DNA of 64,000 nucleotides from Muricomes sp049840515 (GTDB lineage: Bacteria; Bacillota; Clostridia; Lachnospirales; Lachnospiraceae), in the NCBI GenBank assembly GCA_049840515.1, contig JASGKW010000009.1, positions 496,001-560,000 on the forward strand, written 5' to 3'. A program made the position numbers and the translations under genes. The notes beneath the pieces are model-generated. The model saw only the letters and a program-made list of their open reading frames with translations, was not told where the DNA came from and did no database searches. Positions within the stretch are counted from its first letter, which is position 1. Each line of letters starts with the position of its first letter. Below, piece by piece: positions 7,401 through 16,327 of this stretch.

Positions 7401-9478
7401 TTGAAGATGTGAAAGAGGGGATTCCCTATGCCCGGGAGTCATTTAAGGGAAATGACACTCTGGGAGATTCTGAATTTGCATGTTACAGCTATTTTACAAC
7501 CCAGCAGATTGTTCTGGAAACTTGTCAGACAATCCGGGAACTGGCAGCGGAAAATGAAGCGGCTATGGCTTATGCGGCCCAGAAGGGGAATGTTCATGCT
7601 ACAGAGAGCTATATAAGCTATACGCAGTTGTATAAAGCCCTCAAAGGGACGACAAAGTCCTATGGAAGTTTTGAAGATGAAAGCTTCAGTGAAGAAAGGC
7701 ATCTTTCCAGCATTGGAAATGACCAGATGGCAAAGTGTTATTATTATACGCTCAGGGCGCTTTCAGCCGCAATTTATCTGGATTATGATAAGGCATACGA
7801 ATTGACCTCAACGGCAATCCCTTTAATGCCGGCAATCGGAGGCTTCTATCCTTTTGCACTGCACAATTTTCTGCACTCTCTAGCTATCTGTAAACGGCTG
7901 GAATACCATGAATGCGGCAGAGAAGAGCAGATGAGCCTTCGCAGGATGCTGGAGGAAAACCAGAGATGGCTGGCTAAGAGAGCAGAAAAAGCTCCTGCGA
8001 ACTTCCTGCATCTGCACAGTGTTATCAGAGCGGAGATGGCAGCGCTGGATAACAGGGGGACAGGACTTCCTTCTTTATATGAGAAAGCAATCCGTGAAGC
8101 TGAGAAAAGTGGCAGGCCCTATCACTATGCTATGATTTGTGAATTGGCGGCGCTGCGCTTCTTAAAACTGGATGCGCCAAAGACTGCGGCTAATTTTCTG
8201 AGGGAGGCATATTCTGCATATCTTGCATGGGAAGCGGACGGGAAAGCCGGACAGCTGTGGAGTGAAAACTATAACCTGCTCTCTGTCAACTACACAGGTC
8301 AAAAAGGATTTTACAGAAGTGGAGACATCACTACTTCTTTAGCCGGAGCAAACCATGACAGAAAGAATATTGACTTTAATGCGCTGATTACGGCGTCACA
8401 GGCAATTTCCGGGGAGATGGAGCTGGAGTCCATTCTGGAAAAGCTGATGAGTGTGCTGCAGGAGGTTTCCTGTGCCCAGGATATCTATTATCTGACAAAG
8501 AATGAGACAGGCAGTTACAATATACGTGCCCGCGGTGACGCGGAGGGCGGCTCCCAATGCGGGGAATGTGTTAATCCGAATACGCTGACTGTGCAGTCCT
8601 GCTGCATTTCACTGGGTGTTTTATACTATGTGGACAGGACAAAAGAGACAATAGTTCTGGATAATGCGGGGGATTCTGAGCTCTTCATGTTGGATGAGCA
8701 CATTGTAAATTATGGCTCAAAATCTTTATTGTGTATGCCCGTTATCCACAGGGGAGATTTGAAAGGAATTCTTTATCTGGAAAACCGGCTCATAGAGGGT
8801 GCGTTTGATGAGCGGTGTCTGGAGGCCCTTAGAATCATAAGTGCTCAGCTTGCAATTTCTCTGGACAACTCCTATCTGTACAGTAACTTACAGGAACTTG
8901 TGGATGGCAGGACAAAGGAGCTGCGGGAAGAAATTAAAACCCGTGAGAAAATAGAAGAGCAGCTTGTGTATATGGCAAATCACGATACCCTCACAAATCT
9001 GGCTAACCGCCGGATGTTCCACAATCATCTGGAGGCATCTATGAAAGCAGCGGCCAAGGAGGGCGGCACAATCGCAGTGCTGTTTGTAGATTTGGATGGG
9101 TTTAAGTATATCAATGACAGGTATGGGCATGATGCAGGCGATATGGTTTTGATTTCTACGGCCGGCAGACTTACCAGTATCGTGAGAAGCTGTGACATGG
9201 TTTCCAGGCTGGGAGGAGATGAGTTTGTACTGATTATTGAAAAAGTAGAGAATAGAAAAAGAATTGAAATATTGTGTGAACGGCTCATTGATGTAATTAA
9301 GCAGCCCATTGAAATTGATGAGGCGGGAACAAAAGTAGTTGTCACATCCAGTATAGGAATCAGCATTTCCGAGCTGGATGGAAGTACAGCGGAAGAACTG
9401 ATTAATAATGCTGACAAGGCAATGTATGTTGCAAAAAATAATGGCAAGAATCAATACACTTTTTATGAGGAATCCTGA
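4445..9478 (+). CDS. Giant Ser/Thr kinase - AAA ATPase - GAF - GGDEF signalling protein
   Basis: The chosen start (4445) has GAGGGGGGAGA just upstream; an in-frame ATG at 4409 lacks a site. The 1,677-residue product has an N-terminal protein-kinase domain with HKDLNPSN (about residue 126) and DFG (about 146). An AAA/STAND-type ATPase follows, with Walker A GGYAGIGKTS near 326. A long helical repeat-like middle comes next, then a GAF domain (about 1300-1480) and a GGDEF domain with intact RLGGDEF near 1588. The last suggests cyclic-di-GMP synthesis. No membrane segment is obvious, so it is probably cytosolic. HRD is HKD but the catalytic Asp is kept. Related multidomain kinases occur in cyanobacteria and some Clostridia; inputs and targets are unknown. 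Confidence 0.87.
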   Translation: MRERAEMYTIKECIYSSRSSILYRAEDELTGEAVILKTMGMEGMSAKGLARLKNEYALLSRLKSSFVSEAVDFIKRNEEFFLVLKYIKGVPLSEYMKDHKIGIKHFLFLVQDIVRGLADIHNAGIIHKDLNPSNIVYDTKTRKPVIIDFGISAEFSFEKPLMIDLYGSEGTLSYISPEQTGRVNRVVDFRTDFYSLGVMFFEMLCGVCPFTAESPSELIYNHVAKIPATAKSVNSKVPEMLSRIVAKLMAKMPEDRYLSTEGILFDLNQCLTSYNDLGEIPEFELGLGDYSNRIEIPHKLYGREPEMETLKEAYRSISHGGKCAVFIGGYAGIGKTSLVDEMQKTVLESGGVLLSGKYDQYQRNVPYHIFFQMIETFCDIILSENEYQIAKWKTRISNTLGEDAGLLASKVPRLALLMGHTSAFPELSPLETEVRFKVAIQRLLAVIAAPHHPVVIFLDDTHLLSPGTADILEGCMSDENINGLMLIYCYRDNEVDDNHIMTHSMNRLVNQNTYYLNLYGITLDAVTQMIADTLKTHTQNVSELSKIVYNKTLGNPFYVKQFLMICHMNELIQFSRSDKKWIWNIEEIASCPAEDNVIEFLMRNMDQLLPEAIELLSFGACDGRNFSMDVLTALSGKTQQDISRLLGRAIFLEIVYPIQSEENEVEHISFQFSHDRFQQTFYVTLPEKKRQHVHYMLARYYEKADSVLPEDIFIVADHYSKAFGMLDLPEEQKTIAEVLVKAAKTACELLSYSTALGYLEPVIENMDPFQFEGDDFIFSVYETYHRILCSLSKYEEADRIYLLLEQLADSPLRICDSCCLQAVGLSNRGEYRAAFMLGIGVLEQLGVEFPEKTLYDTVTSELKVYCERFEQSGYGQRIDRIKAIDEKEFAIAKILNRTSAAGFFFNPLYVAWSIMTNAKRIFKYGYTSESMMLYAHMPVILMTFRDNYDWSYAIVDEARNLAEQEGYKNELFRIYHVFSSFTLHWFEDVKEGIPYARESFKGNDTLGDSEFACYSYFTTQQIVLETCQTIRELAAENEAAMAYAAQKGNVHATESYISYTQLYKALKGTTKSYGSFEDESFSEERHLSSIGNDQMAKCYYYTLRALSAAIYLDYDKAYELTSTAIPLMPAIGGFYPFALHNFLHSLAICKRLEYHECGREEQMSLRRMLEENQRWLAKRAEKAPANFLHLHSVIRAEMAALDNRGTGLPSLYEKAIREAEKSGRPYHYAMICELAALRFLKLDAPKTAANFLREAYSAYLAWEADGKAGQLWSENYNLLSVNYTGQKGFYRSGDITTSLAGANHDRKNIDFNALITASQAISGEMELESILEKLMSVLQEVSCAQDIYYLTKNETGSYNIRARGDAEGGSQCGECVNPNTLTVQSCCISLGVLYYVDRTKETIVLDNAGDSELFMLDEHIVNYGSKSLLCMPVIHRGDLKGILYLENRLIEGAFDERCLEALRIISAQLAISLDNSYLYSNLQELVDGRTKELREEIKTREKIEEQLVYMANHDTLTNLANRRMFHNHLEASMKAAAKEGGTIAVLFVDLDGFKYINDRYGHDAGDMVLISTAGRLTSIVRSCDMVSRLGGDEFVLIIEKVENRKRIEILCERLIDVIKQPIEIDEAGTKVVVTSSIGISISELDGSTAEELINNADKAMYVAKNNGKNQYTFYEES

Positions 9479-9508
9479 TTAAAAAGTAAACGGAAAGGTA
9501 CACAGAAC

Positions 9509-11659
9509 ATGAACATTAATCAAAAACTGACAGAAGAACTGGGAGTAAAGCTTTGGCAGGTGGACGCCGCGGTAGGCTTAATTGATGAGGGAAACACAAT
9601 TCCTTTTATTTCACGTTACAGAAAAGAAGTGACGGGTTCTTTAGATGATGAGCAGCTCCGCAAGCTGTATGAAAGACTTATCTATCTGCGTAATCTGGAG
9701 GAAAAAAAGGAACAGGTATTATCTGCTATAGAAGAACAGGGAAAATTAACAGAGGAGTTGAAGGCTCAGATTCTGGCAGCAGAGACATTGGTTGTAGTAG
9801 AAGATTTGTACCGCCCTTACCGCCCAAAGCGAAGGACCAGGGCTACTATAGCGAAAGAGAAAGGATTGGAGCCTCTGGCGGCAGTCATTAGATTGCAGCA
9901 GACAAAAGAGCCTCTGGAGAAAGAAGCAGAGAAATATGTGTCAGAAGAAAATGGTGTGGGTTCTGTGGAGGAAGCCATTCAGGGGGCACTGGATATTATA
10001 GCTGAAGAAATTTCTGATGAGGCAGATTACAGAAGCTGGATTCGCAAGATTACCGCCCAGAAGGGAAAGGTGATTTCAAAAGCGAAAGAACCGGACACAG
10101 AGTCTGTCTATGAAATGTACTATGAATTTGAAGAGCCGGTTTCAAAACTGGCGGGGCATCGAATTCTTGCTTTAAACAGGGGTGAGAAAGAGAAGGTTTT
10201 GACTGTGAAGGTTGAGGCCCCGGAGGAGGACATTATCCGGTATCTGGAGAAACAGATTATCACACGGGAAAATCCGCATACAACTCCAGTTTTGAAGGAA
10301 GCTGCGGAGGATAGCTATAAACGACTCATTGGACCTGCGATTGAGAGGGAGATTAGAAATGAGTTGACCGAGAGGGCGGAAGATGGAGCGATTGAAGTGT
10401 TTGGAAAGAATCTTCATCAGCTTTTGATGCAGCCTCCGATTATCGGACAGGTAGTACTTGGCTGGGACCCCGCTTTCCGCACCGGCTGTAAGCTGGCTGT
10501 TGTAGATGCTACGGGGAAGGTGCTGGGTACTACTGTAATTTACCCGACAGCGCCAACCACTCCTCAGAAAATAAAGGCATCTAAAGATCTTCTGAAAAAG
10601 ATTATTGCCAAATATAATATTACTCTGATTTCTTTGGGAAATGGAACAGCGTCCAGAGAATCAGAGCAGATTATTGTGGAGCTTTTAAAGGAAATCCCGG
10701 AGAAGGTGCAGTATGTGATTGTAAATGAGGCGGGTGCGTCTGTTTACTCTGCAAGTAAGCTTGCCACAGAGGAATTTCCTAAGTTTGATGTGGGGCAGCG
10801 AAGTGCAGCGTCCATCGCCAGGCGCCTGCAGGACCCATTGGCGGAACTGGTTAAAATTGATCCCAAGTCCATTGGGGTTGGACAATACCAGCATGATATG
10901 AATCAGAAAAAGCTGGGCGAATCTCTCAACGGTGTGGTGGAAGACTGCGTAAATAAGGTGGGGGTAGATTTGAATACGGCCTCCGCCCCCCTTCTCGCCT
11001 ATATCTCAGGCATTACAGGGACAATTGCGAAGAATATTGTGTCATACAGGGAAGAGAGCGGCAGATTTGCCAGCAGAAAAGAACTTTTAAAGGTTGCAAA
11101 ACTGGGCCCCAAAGCTTATGAGCAATGTGCAGGTTTTATGCGTATTACAGGGGGCAAAAATCCTCTGGATGCCACGGGAGTGCACCCGGAGTCCTATGAT
11201 GCGGCAGAAAAGCTTCTGGAGAAGCAGGGATTTAAGCTGGAAGACATTGCAGGAGGAAATCTGGCGGGGCTGTCAAAGACTATCAAGGACTATGCGAGAT
11301 TGGCGGAAGAACTGGGAGTGGGAGAGATAACCCTGCGGGATATTGTGAAAGAGCTGGAGAAACCGGCCCGAGACCCCAGAGATGAGATGCCAAGGCCGAT
11401 TTTGCGCACCGATGTGCTGGACATGAAAGATTTGAAAGAGGGTATGGTTCTCAAAGGAACCGTGCGCAATGTCATTGACTTTGGAGTGTTCGTTGATATA
11501 GGGGTGCACCAGGACGGATTGGTTCATATTTCACAGATTACAGACAAATACATCAAACATCCTCTGGAAGCGGTCAGTGTGGGGGATATCGTGGATGTAA
11601 AGGTGATGAGCGTAGATTTAAAGAAGAAAAGAATTCAGCTCACTATGAGGGGAATTTAA
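9509..11659 (+). CDS. tex: Tex family RNA-binding transcription accessory protein
   Basis: At 716 residues this is full length for Tex. Visible parts are the helical N-terminal Tex domain (VDAAVGLIDEGNTIPFISRYRKE), the YqgF/RNase H-like domain (GWDPAFRTGCKLAVVD), a helix-hairpin-helix section and a C-terminal S1 domain (about residues 640-715, with GTVRNVIDFGVFVDIGVHQDG). Tex binds nucleic acid and associates with the transcription machinery. It starts 30 bases after the kinase stop with a GGAAAGG-type site and may share its transcript. Confidence 0.95.
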   Translation: MNINQKLTEELGVKLWQVDAAVGLIDEGNTIPFISRYRKEVTGSLDDEQLRKLYERLIYLRNLEEKKEQVLSAIEEQGKLTEELKAQILAAETLVVVEDLYRPYRPKRRTRATIAKEKGLEPLAAVIRLQQTKEPLEKEAEKYVSEENGVGSVEEAIQGALDIIAEEISDEADYRSWIRKITAQKGKVISKAKEPDTESVYEMYYEFEEPVSKLAGHRILALNRGEKEKVLTVKVEAPEEDIIRYLEKQIITRENPHTTPVLKEAAEDSYKRLIGPAIEREIRNELTERAEDGAIEVFGKNLHQLLMQPPIIGQVVLGWDPAFRTGCKLAVVDATGKVLGTTVIYPTAPTTPQKIKASKDLLKKIIAKYNITLISLGNGTASRESEQIIVELLKEIPEKVQYVIVNEAGASVYSASKLATEEFPKFDVGQRSAASIARRLQDPLAELVKIDPKSIGVGQYQHDMNQKKLGESLNGVVEDCVNKVGVDLNTASAPLLAYISGITGTIAKNIVSYREESGRFASRKELLKVAKLGPKAYEQCAGFMRITGGKNPLDATGVHPESYDAAEKLLEKQGFKLEDIAGGNLAGLSKTIKDYARLAEELGVGEITLRDIVKELEKPARDPRDEMPRPILRTDVLDMKDLKEGMVLKGTVRNVIDFGVFVDIGVHQDGLVHISQITDKYIKHPLEAVSVGDIVDVKVMSVDLKKKRIQLTMRGI

Positions 11660-11691
11660 GTATTTATAGATGGCTGAACAGAAATGAAAAG

Positions 11692-11735
11692 AACTGGGTT
11701 GGATGCGTAAATCTTGCGCTCCAGCCCAGTTTGCA
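11692..11735. terminator. Convergent terminator between tex and bioY
   Basis: A 12-bp stem AACTGGGTTGGA/TCCAGCCCAGTT (one G-T pair) encloses a 16-base loop. It lies between two genes that converge on it. Confidence 0.75.
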
Positions 11736-11737
11736 TT

Positions 11738-12292
11738 TTATGATGTGCGAAGTACAGCTGCTCTTAGTTTTGGTCCAACAAATGAAGCAATCAGAATTTT
11801 TATGATATCTCCGATCAGGTATGGGACAACTCCCACAGCGAGAGCGGCATAGAAGGTCAGATTCATCTGCCGGGCAAGCCAGAGTGTTCCCAATAGGTAA
11901 CAGACAACAGAGCCGGCCGCCATTCCTGTGATTGCAAGAATAACTTTTCCTGGGAAAGCCTCAATAAAAAAACCGGAAATCAGCGCCAGAAAAATAAAAC
12001 CAATGAGGTAGCCTCCGGTAGGTCCGGCGAGCTTTCCAAGACCACCGCTAAAGGCAGAAAATACCGGGAGTCCGATTGTCCCAAGAAGCAGATAGATGAG
12101 GCAGCTTACAGTGCCGAATTTCAATCCCAAAGCATACACAGCCAGAAAGATAGCCAGGTTAGTAAAAGAGATAGGAACAGGGCTGAATGGAAGCGGTATG
12201 GAAATAGGACCTAAAATACAGATAACTGCCGTCATGACACCAGTTAAAGTGAGTTGTTTTACTGAAATAGAGGGTGAGGATATGTTTTTCAT
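11738..12292 (-). CDS. bioY: Biotin transporter S component BioY
   Basis: A 184-residue protein with about six membrane helices and the BioY signature GPTGGYLIGF. FSPVPISFTNLAIFLA near residue 35 is also typical. BioY binds biotin in the membrane and works with an ECF energizing module, which is not in this window. The start has AGGAG upstream. It has its own promoter and convergent terminator, so it is a single-gene unit. Confidence 0.93.
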   Translation of the reverse strand: MKNISSPSISVKQLTLTGVMTAVICILGPISIPLPFSPVPISFTNLAIFLAVYALGLKFGTVSCLIYLLLGTIGLPVFSAFSGGLGKLAGPTGGYLIGFIFLALISGFFIEAFPGKVILAITGMAAGSVVCYLLGTLWLARQMNLTFYAALAVGVVPYLIGDIIKILIASFVGPKLRAAVLRTS

Positions 12293-12322
12293 GTGAATCT
12301 CCTTTTCATTTTATCTTCTGTC

Positions 12323-12363
12323 AGTATATAGTAAATAAAGCATATTGTCAACCTATAAGTTGA
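12323..12363 (-). promoter_or_regulatory. bioY promoter with inverted repeat at the -35 box
   Basis: On the minus strand TTGACA (12351-12346) and TATACT (12328-12323) are 17 bases apart. TCAAC-N6-GTTGA (12348-12363) overlaps the -35 and could be an operator. It is shorter than the usual BirA site, so the regulator is uncertain. Confidence 0.6.
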
Positions 12364-12453
12364 TGAGGTTTACAATGTACAAATCTGCTGATTTTGGTAT
12401 GATTAAAGTGGAAATAATTGTGAAGAAAACCTCCCAAAACAAAGGTGTTTTCA

Positions 12454-12482
12454 TTGAAAAGAATGGGGGTTTATGGTACAAT
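12454..12482 (+). promoter_or_regulatory. Promoter for the chemoreceptor gene
   Basis: TTGAAA and TACAAT are spaced by 17 bases, about 32 bases before the ATG at 12514. Confidence 0.55.
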
Positions 12483-12513
12483 AAATATATTATTTTAAAA
12501 GGAGCCTTTGAAC

Positions 12514-14683
12514 ATGCAAAAGAGAAAAAAGGAAAGAGAGAAACTGCAAGGGAGAAAGGGAACAGGGTTTAGAACTATTTCAACTAAAATCCTCACGTTT
12601 ATCGGAGGAACAATGGTTCTTTCATTCGTAATTCTGTTTCTGATTATCAGCGTGATTACATCTAATTCTGTGTCAAATCTTAGGGACTCTGAGATAACTG
12701 CACAGTCTGAGGCGGCTGCCAATGATGTGGACAGCTATTTTGTATCTTATTTTGAGAAGGTGAGTGTTCTTGCAAAGAACAGCCAGATACAAGAGCTTGT
12801 AACCCAGGCGACTGGGACAACCAAGATGGCACAGGTACCAGTTTTTGACAATGCGGTTGAGACTTTGGACAATATTAAGTCCGATGCAGGTGAATCTGTA
12901 ATGTCTATCGTTATTGCCGATCTTGATACCAGCCAGTTTGTGGCCAGTGATGGTTCATTTTCTGCGGATGACTGGGTAATTACTGAGCGCCCATGGTTTC
13001 AGCAGCTTCAAAAGGCCGGAGAGCCAATTATGTCAGCACCTTACCTGGATGTTATTACCAATAAGCAGGTTGTTGGCATTTCAGCTTCCCATTTTTCAGC
13101 CGGGAACAACACAGATTATAGGGGCCGTGAATATAGATTTGGCACTGGATAATCTCGGAACAATGATGAGCGGTTATAAATTGGGGAAAACAGGCCGCTT
13201 TTTACTTACATCCAGTGACGGACAGATTATTTATCATCCCAATGCTGACCTGATTAACAAGAATGTAACAGAGACGAATTTTTCTGATAACCTCAAACAG
13301 GCACTGACAGCCCACAAGACAGGAACGATTAAGTATAGTATTGATGGGGATGTCAGCCATGGCTCTATTGCAGCGATTGGAGATACCGGATGGCTCCTCA
13401 CAACAGCAATGCCGGACAAAGAATATAATGAAGCTTATACTGCGGTTAGAACCACAACATTAATTATCTTCATTATTGCACTGATTCTTGTGGCAGTTGT
13501 GATACTGCTGATATCAAGACAGATTGTGACTCCGATTAAAAGGCTTACAAATACAGCAGATTTAATTGCAGACGGGGACCTGGAGGTTGCCATAGATGTG
13601 AAGTCGGCTGATGAGACCGGACGTATGGGAGAGGCACTGAATCGCACAGTTGTCCAGCTGCGCAGATATATGGCATATATCAAAGAGATTACCAATACCT
13701 TGGAAAATATGGCGCAGGGCGATATGCGTGTCCATCTGGAAGAGGACTATGTAGGTGAGTTTGCATCTATCCGCACTGCGTTCGGACAAATTTCTTCCTC
13801 TTTGAATCATGCTCTTCATCTGATTAACGATACTGCGGAGCAGGTGAGTGTAGGAGCAGATCAGGTTTCAAACGGAGCACAGGCTCTCGCAGCAGGTTCC
13901 TCTCAACAGGCGGCATCTATCGAGGAGCTCAGCGCATCTATCACAACAATTGCTGAGCAGGCGGAAGAAAACTCCGGCAATGTCAGAACGGTAAATGAGT
14001 TTGTTTCGAAGACAAGCGTAGAACTTACTTCTGGAAACGAGCATATGGAGCAGCTTACAGAGGCGATGAATGAAATCAGCTCTGCTTCCGGCCAGATTGC
14101 AAATATTACAAAAGTAATTGAAGATATTGCATTCCAGACTAATATATTGGCCCTGAATGCGGCAATTGAGGCGGCACGTGCCGGTGATGCAGGAAAAGGT
14201 TTTGCTGTTGTTGCAGATGAGGTTCGCAGTCTTGCCGCGAAGTCAGCGGAAGCTGCAAAGCAGACAGCAGACTTGATTCAGCACTCAGTAGTGACAGTAT
14301 CAAAAGGAACTCAGCTCACTTCACAGACAGCAGAAATTTTGCAGCAGGTGGAGGAGAGCACCAGAAAAGTGACAGAGAGCTTTTCTAAGATTGAACAGGC
14401 TTCTCTGGAACAGGCTGATGCGATTGAGCAGGTAAAGATTGGACTGACTCAGGTTTCTGCGGTAGTACAGACAAATGCTGCAACCGCAGAAGAGAACTCT
14501 GCAACAAGTGAAGAGATGTCCGCACAGGCAGCTACACTGCGCCAGGAGGTTGGAAGATTTAAACTGGAAGGTTCAACAAGAATTGATGAATTTTCACCAG
14601 TTTCCAGCGGATTTGAAGAAGTGCAGGCAAATAACTACAGTGATTATTCAACAGACAACATTATTGACTTAGGCAAGTATTAA
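12514..14683 (+). pseudogene. Methyl-accepting chemotaxis protein, split by a one-base insertion
   Basis: The start at 12514 follows AAAAGGAGCC. The product has a cytoplasmic basic tail, a first membrane helix, an extracellular dCache-type sensor, a second membrane helix, a HAMP domain and a long signalling coiled coil. The last includes the hairpin tip AFQTNILALNAAIEAARAGD, diagnostic for chemoreceptors. The first frame reads VVGISASHFSAGNN and ends at 13152; the next frame reads PIFQPGTTQIIGAVNIDLA. Deleting one T after AGCT at 13083-13086 joins them as GISAPIFQPGTTQ and gives 722 residues. The gene is probably intact in the cell. The ligand is unknown. Confidence 0.87.
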
Positions 14684-14696
14684 AAAGTACATAGAT

Positions 14697-14726
14697 AAGG
14701 TCCGGGGCATATGCTTTGGACCTTTC
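14697..14726 (+). terminator. Terminator after the chemoreceptor
   Basis: The stem AAGGTCC/GGACCTT flanks a GGGGCATATGCTTT loop and is followed by a T-rich stretch. Confidence 0.65.
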
Positions 14727-14743
14727 TGATTTTAAATTTGGTG

Positions 14744-14773
14744 TTGTGTATTTTTTGTATTTTGTGGTATAAT
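14744..14773 (+). promoter_or_regulatory. Promoter of the fluoride riboswitch-enolase unit
   Basis: TTGTGT (14744-14749) and a consensus TATAAT (14768-14773) are separated by 18 bases, directly before the aptamer. Confidence 0.6.
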
Positions 14774-14782
14774 AGGAACATG

Positions 14783-14877
14783 AAAAGGGATGAAGCTCCC
14801 TTCGGAGAGAACCGAAACTGCTGTAAAAGGCTGATGGCTTCTACGTATTATTCGTAGATGCTGTCAGCCTTTTTTTC
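14783..14877 (+). promoter_or_regulatory. Fluoride riboswitch (crcB motif) with terminator
   Basis: The leader carries the conserved crcB-motif elements in order: GGGATGAAGCTCCC, then GAACCGAAACTGC, then GGCTGATGGCTTCTACG. The 3' part of the aptamer is shared with a terminator, in which GGCTGATGGC-TTCTACG pairs with CGTAGA-TGCTGTCAGCC before seven Ts (14870-14876). Fluoride binding should hold the aptamer and prevent the terminator. The next gene is enolase, a known fluoride-inhibited enzyme and a known member of this regulon in some bacteria. Confidence 0.85.
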
Positions 14878-14948
14878 TTTGCAATCCGATGTTTAATCAG
14901 GGGATTCAGACGTTTTCAAATAGACTGAGGTTAAAGGAGATGAATGTT

Positions 14949-16235
14949 ATGTCAAAAATTAGTGCGGTACAGGCAAGAGAAATATTGGATTCAAGAGGAA
15001 ATCCGACAATAGAAGTGGATATTGAATTAGACAATGGAGCAACAGGGCGGGCTTCCGTTCCTTCCGGTGCTTCAACTGGGTCGAGAGAGGCGGTAGAGCT
15101 TCGTGATAATGACAGACAGAGATTTCATGGAAAAGGTGTCAGGACAGTCGTAGACAATGTGATTAAGATTATAGCCCCTGAAATAATTGGAGTTAATGTC
15201 CTGGAGCAAAGAAAAATAGACAGAATGCTGATTGAACTGGATGGCACAAAAAACAAGTCAAGGCTTGGTGCCAATGCAATTCTGGGTGTTTCTCTGGCAT
15301 CGGCAAAAGCGGCAGCTAATTCCTTAAATATTCCTCTCTTCAGGTATATAGGGGGAACCAATGCGTGTGAACTTCCAGTTCCAATGATGAACATTTTAAA
15401 TGGAGGAAAACATGCGGATAATACGGTTGATGTTCAGGAGTTTATGATTATGCCGATTGGTGCGGACAGCTTTTCTACAGCGCTGAGGATGTGTTCTGAG
15501 GTATATCATACATTGAAAGCAGTTTTAAAAGACAAGGGTATGAACACAGCGGTAGGAGATGAGGGAGGATTTGCTCCTGACCTCGCTACAAATGAGGATG
15601 CTCTGAAACTGATTGTGGAGGCGATTACAAAAACAGGGTATATACCTGGTAAAGACATATCAATTGCTATAGACCCTGCAGCATCCGAATTCTACATGGA
15701 TGGAAAATATGTTTTTGAAAGTGAAAAGATAAGCCGCAGTTCTGAAGAAATGATTGATATGTATTCTGAGTGGCTGAATAAATATCCCATTGTTTCCCTT
15801 GAGGATGGTCTGGCAGAAAATGACTGGGACGGATGGGCCTCATTAACCGCAAAGCTGGGAGGTAAGGTTCAATTGGTCGGTGATGATATATTTGTTACCA
15901 ACCCGGAAATTTTGAGAGAAGGAATCCAGAAAAATGTTGCCAATTCTATTTTGATTAAGCTCAACCAGATTGGAACTCTGACTGAGACACTTGACACAAT
16001 ACAGATGGCCCATAAAGCGAATTACACTACTGTTATCTCCCACCGCTCAGGGGAGACGGAGGACGTGGCGATGGCTGATGTGGCTGTAGCTCTCAATGCC
16101 GGACAGGTTAAAAGTGGTGCGCCCTGCCGTATTGAAAGGCTTGCAAAATATAACCAGCTGATGAGAATTGAGCAAATACTGGGAGACAGTGCCATTTTTA
16201 GAGGGAAAGATGCATTTTACAGTATCAAAAGATAA
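14949..16235 (+). CDS. eno: Enolase
   Basis: Enolase interconverts 2-phosphoglycerate and phosphoenolpyruvate in glycolysis. The start MSKISAVQAREILDSRGNPT at 14949 has AAAGGAG 8-9 bases upstream and matches the conserved family N-terminus; an earlier in-frame ATG at 14889 lies right after the terminator and is unlikely. Conserved blocks include GANAILGVSLA, VGDEGGFAPDL, SLEDGLAENDW and VISHRSGETED, which carry the metal ligands and catalytic Lys/His region. At 428 residues it is full length. It follows a fluoride riboswitch directly, so expression is probably raised when fluoride inhibits the enzyme. Confidence 0.96.
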   Translation: MSKISAVQAREILDSRGNPTIEVDIELDNGATGRASVPSGASTGSREAVELRDNDRQRFHGKGVRTVVDNVIKIIAPEIIGVNVLEQRKIDRMLIELDGTKNKSRLGANAILGVSLASAKAAANSLNIPLFRYIGGTNACELPVPMMNILNGGKHADNTVDVQEFMIMPIGADSFSTALRMCSEVYHTLKAVLKDKGMNTAVGDEGGFAPDLATNEDALKLIVEAITKTGYIPGKDISIAIDPAASEFYMDGKYVFESEKISRSSEEMIDMYSEWLNKYPIVSLEDGLAENDWDGWASLTAKLGGKVQLVGDDIFVTNPEILREGIQKNVANSILIKLNQIGTLTETLDTIQMAHKANYTTVISHRSGETEDVAMADVAVALNAGQVKSGAPCRIERLAKYNQLMRIEQILGDSAIFRGKDAFYSIKR

Positions 16236-16327
16236 ATGAAACAGTTGAAAGGGCCGGTAACTGTCAAAGGGGGCAATTGCTGCACGCTGGCATGTCAATA
16301 GAAGATTGGTGATGGAAGGAGTTCATT

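Noticed and set aside
8888..9454. Minus-strand frames of 188 and 140 codons opposite the GGDEF domain
   Set aside because: The plus strand encodes an intact GGDEF domain; the antisense frames have no family features and no ribosome site.
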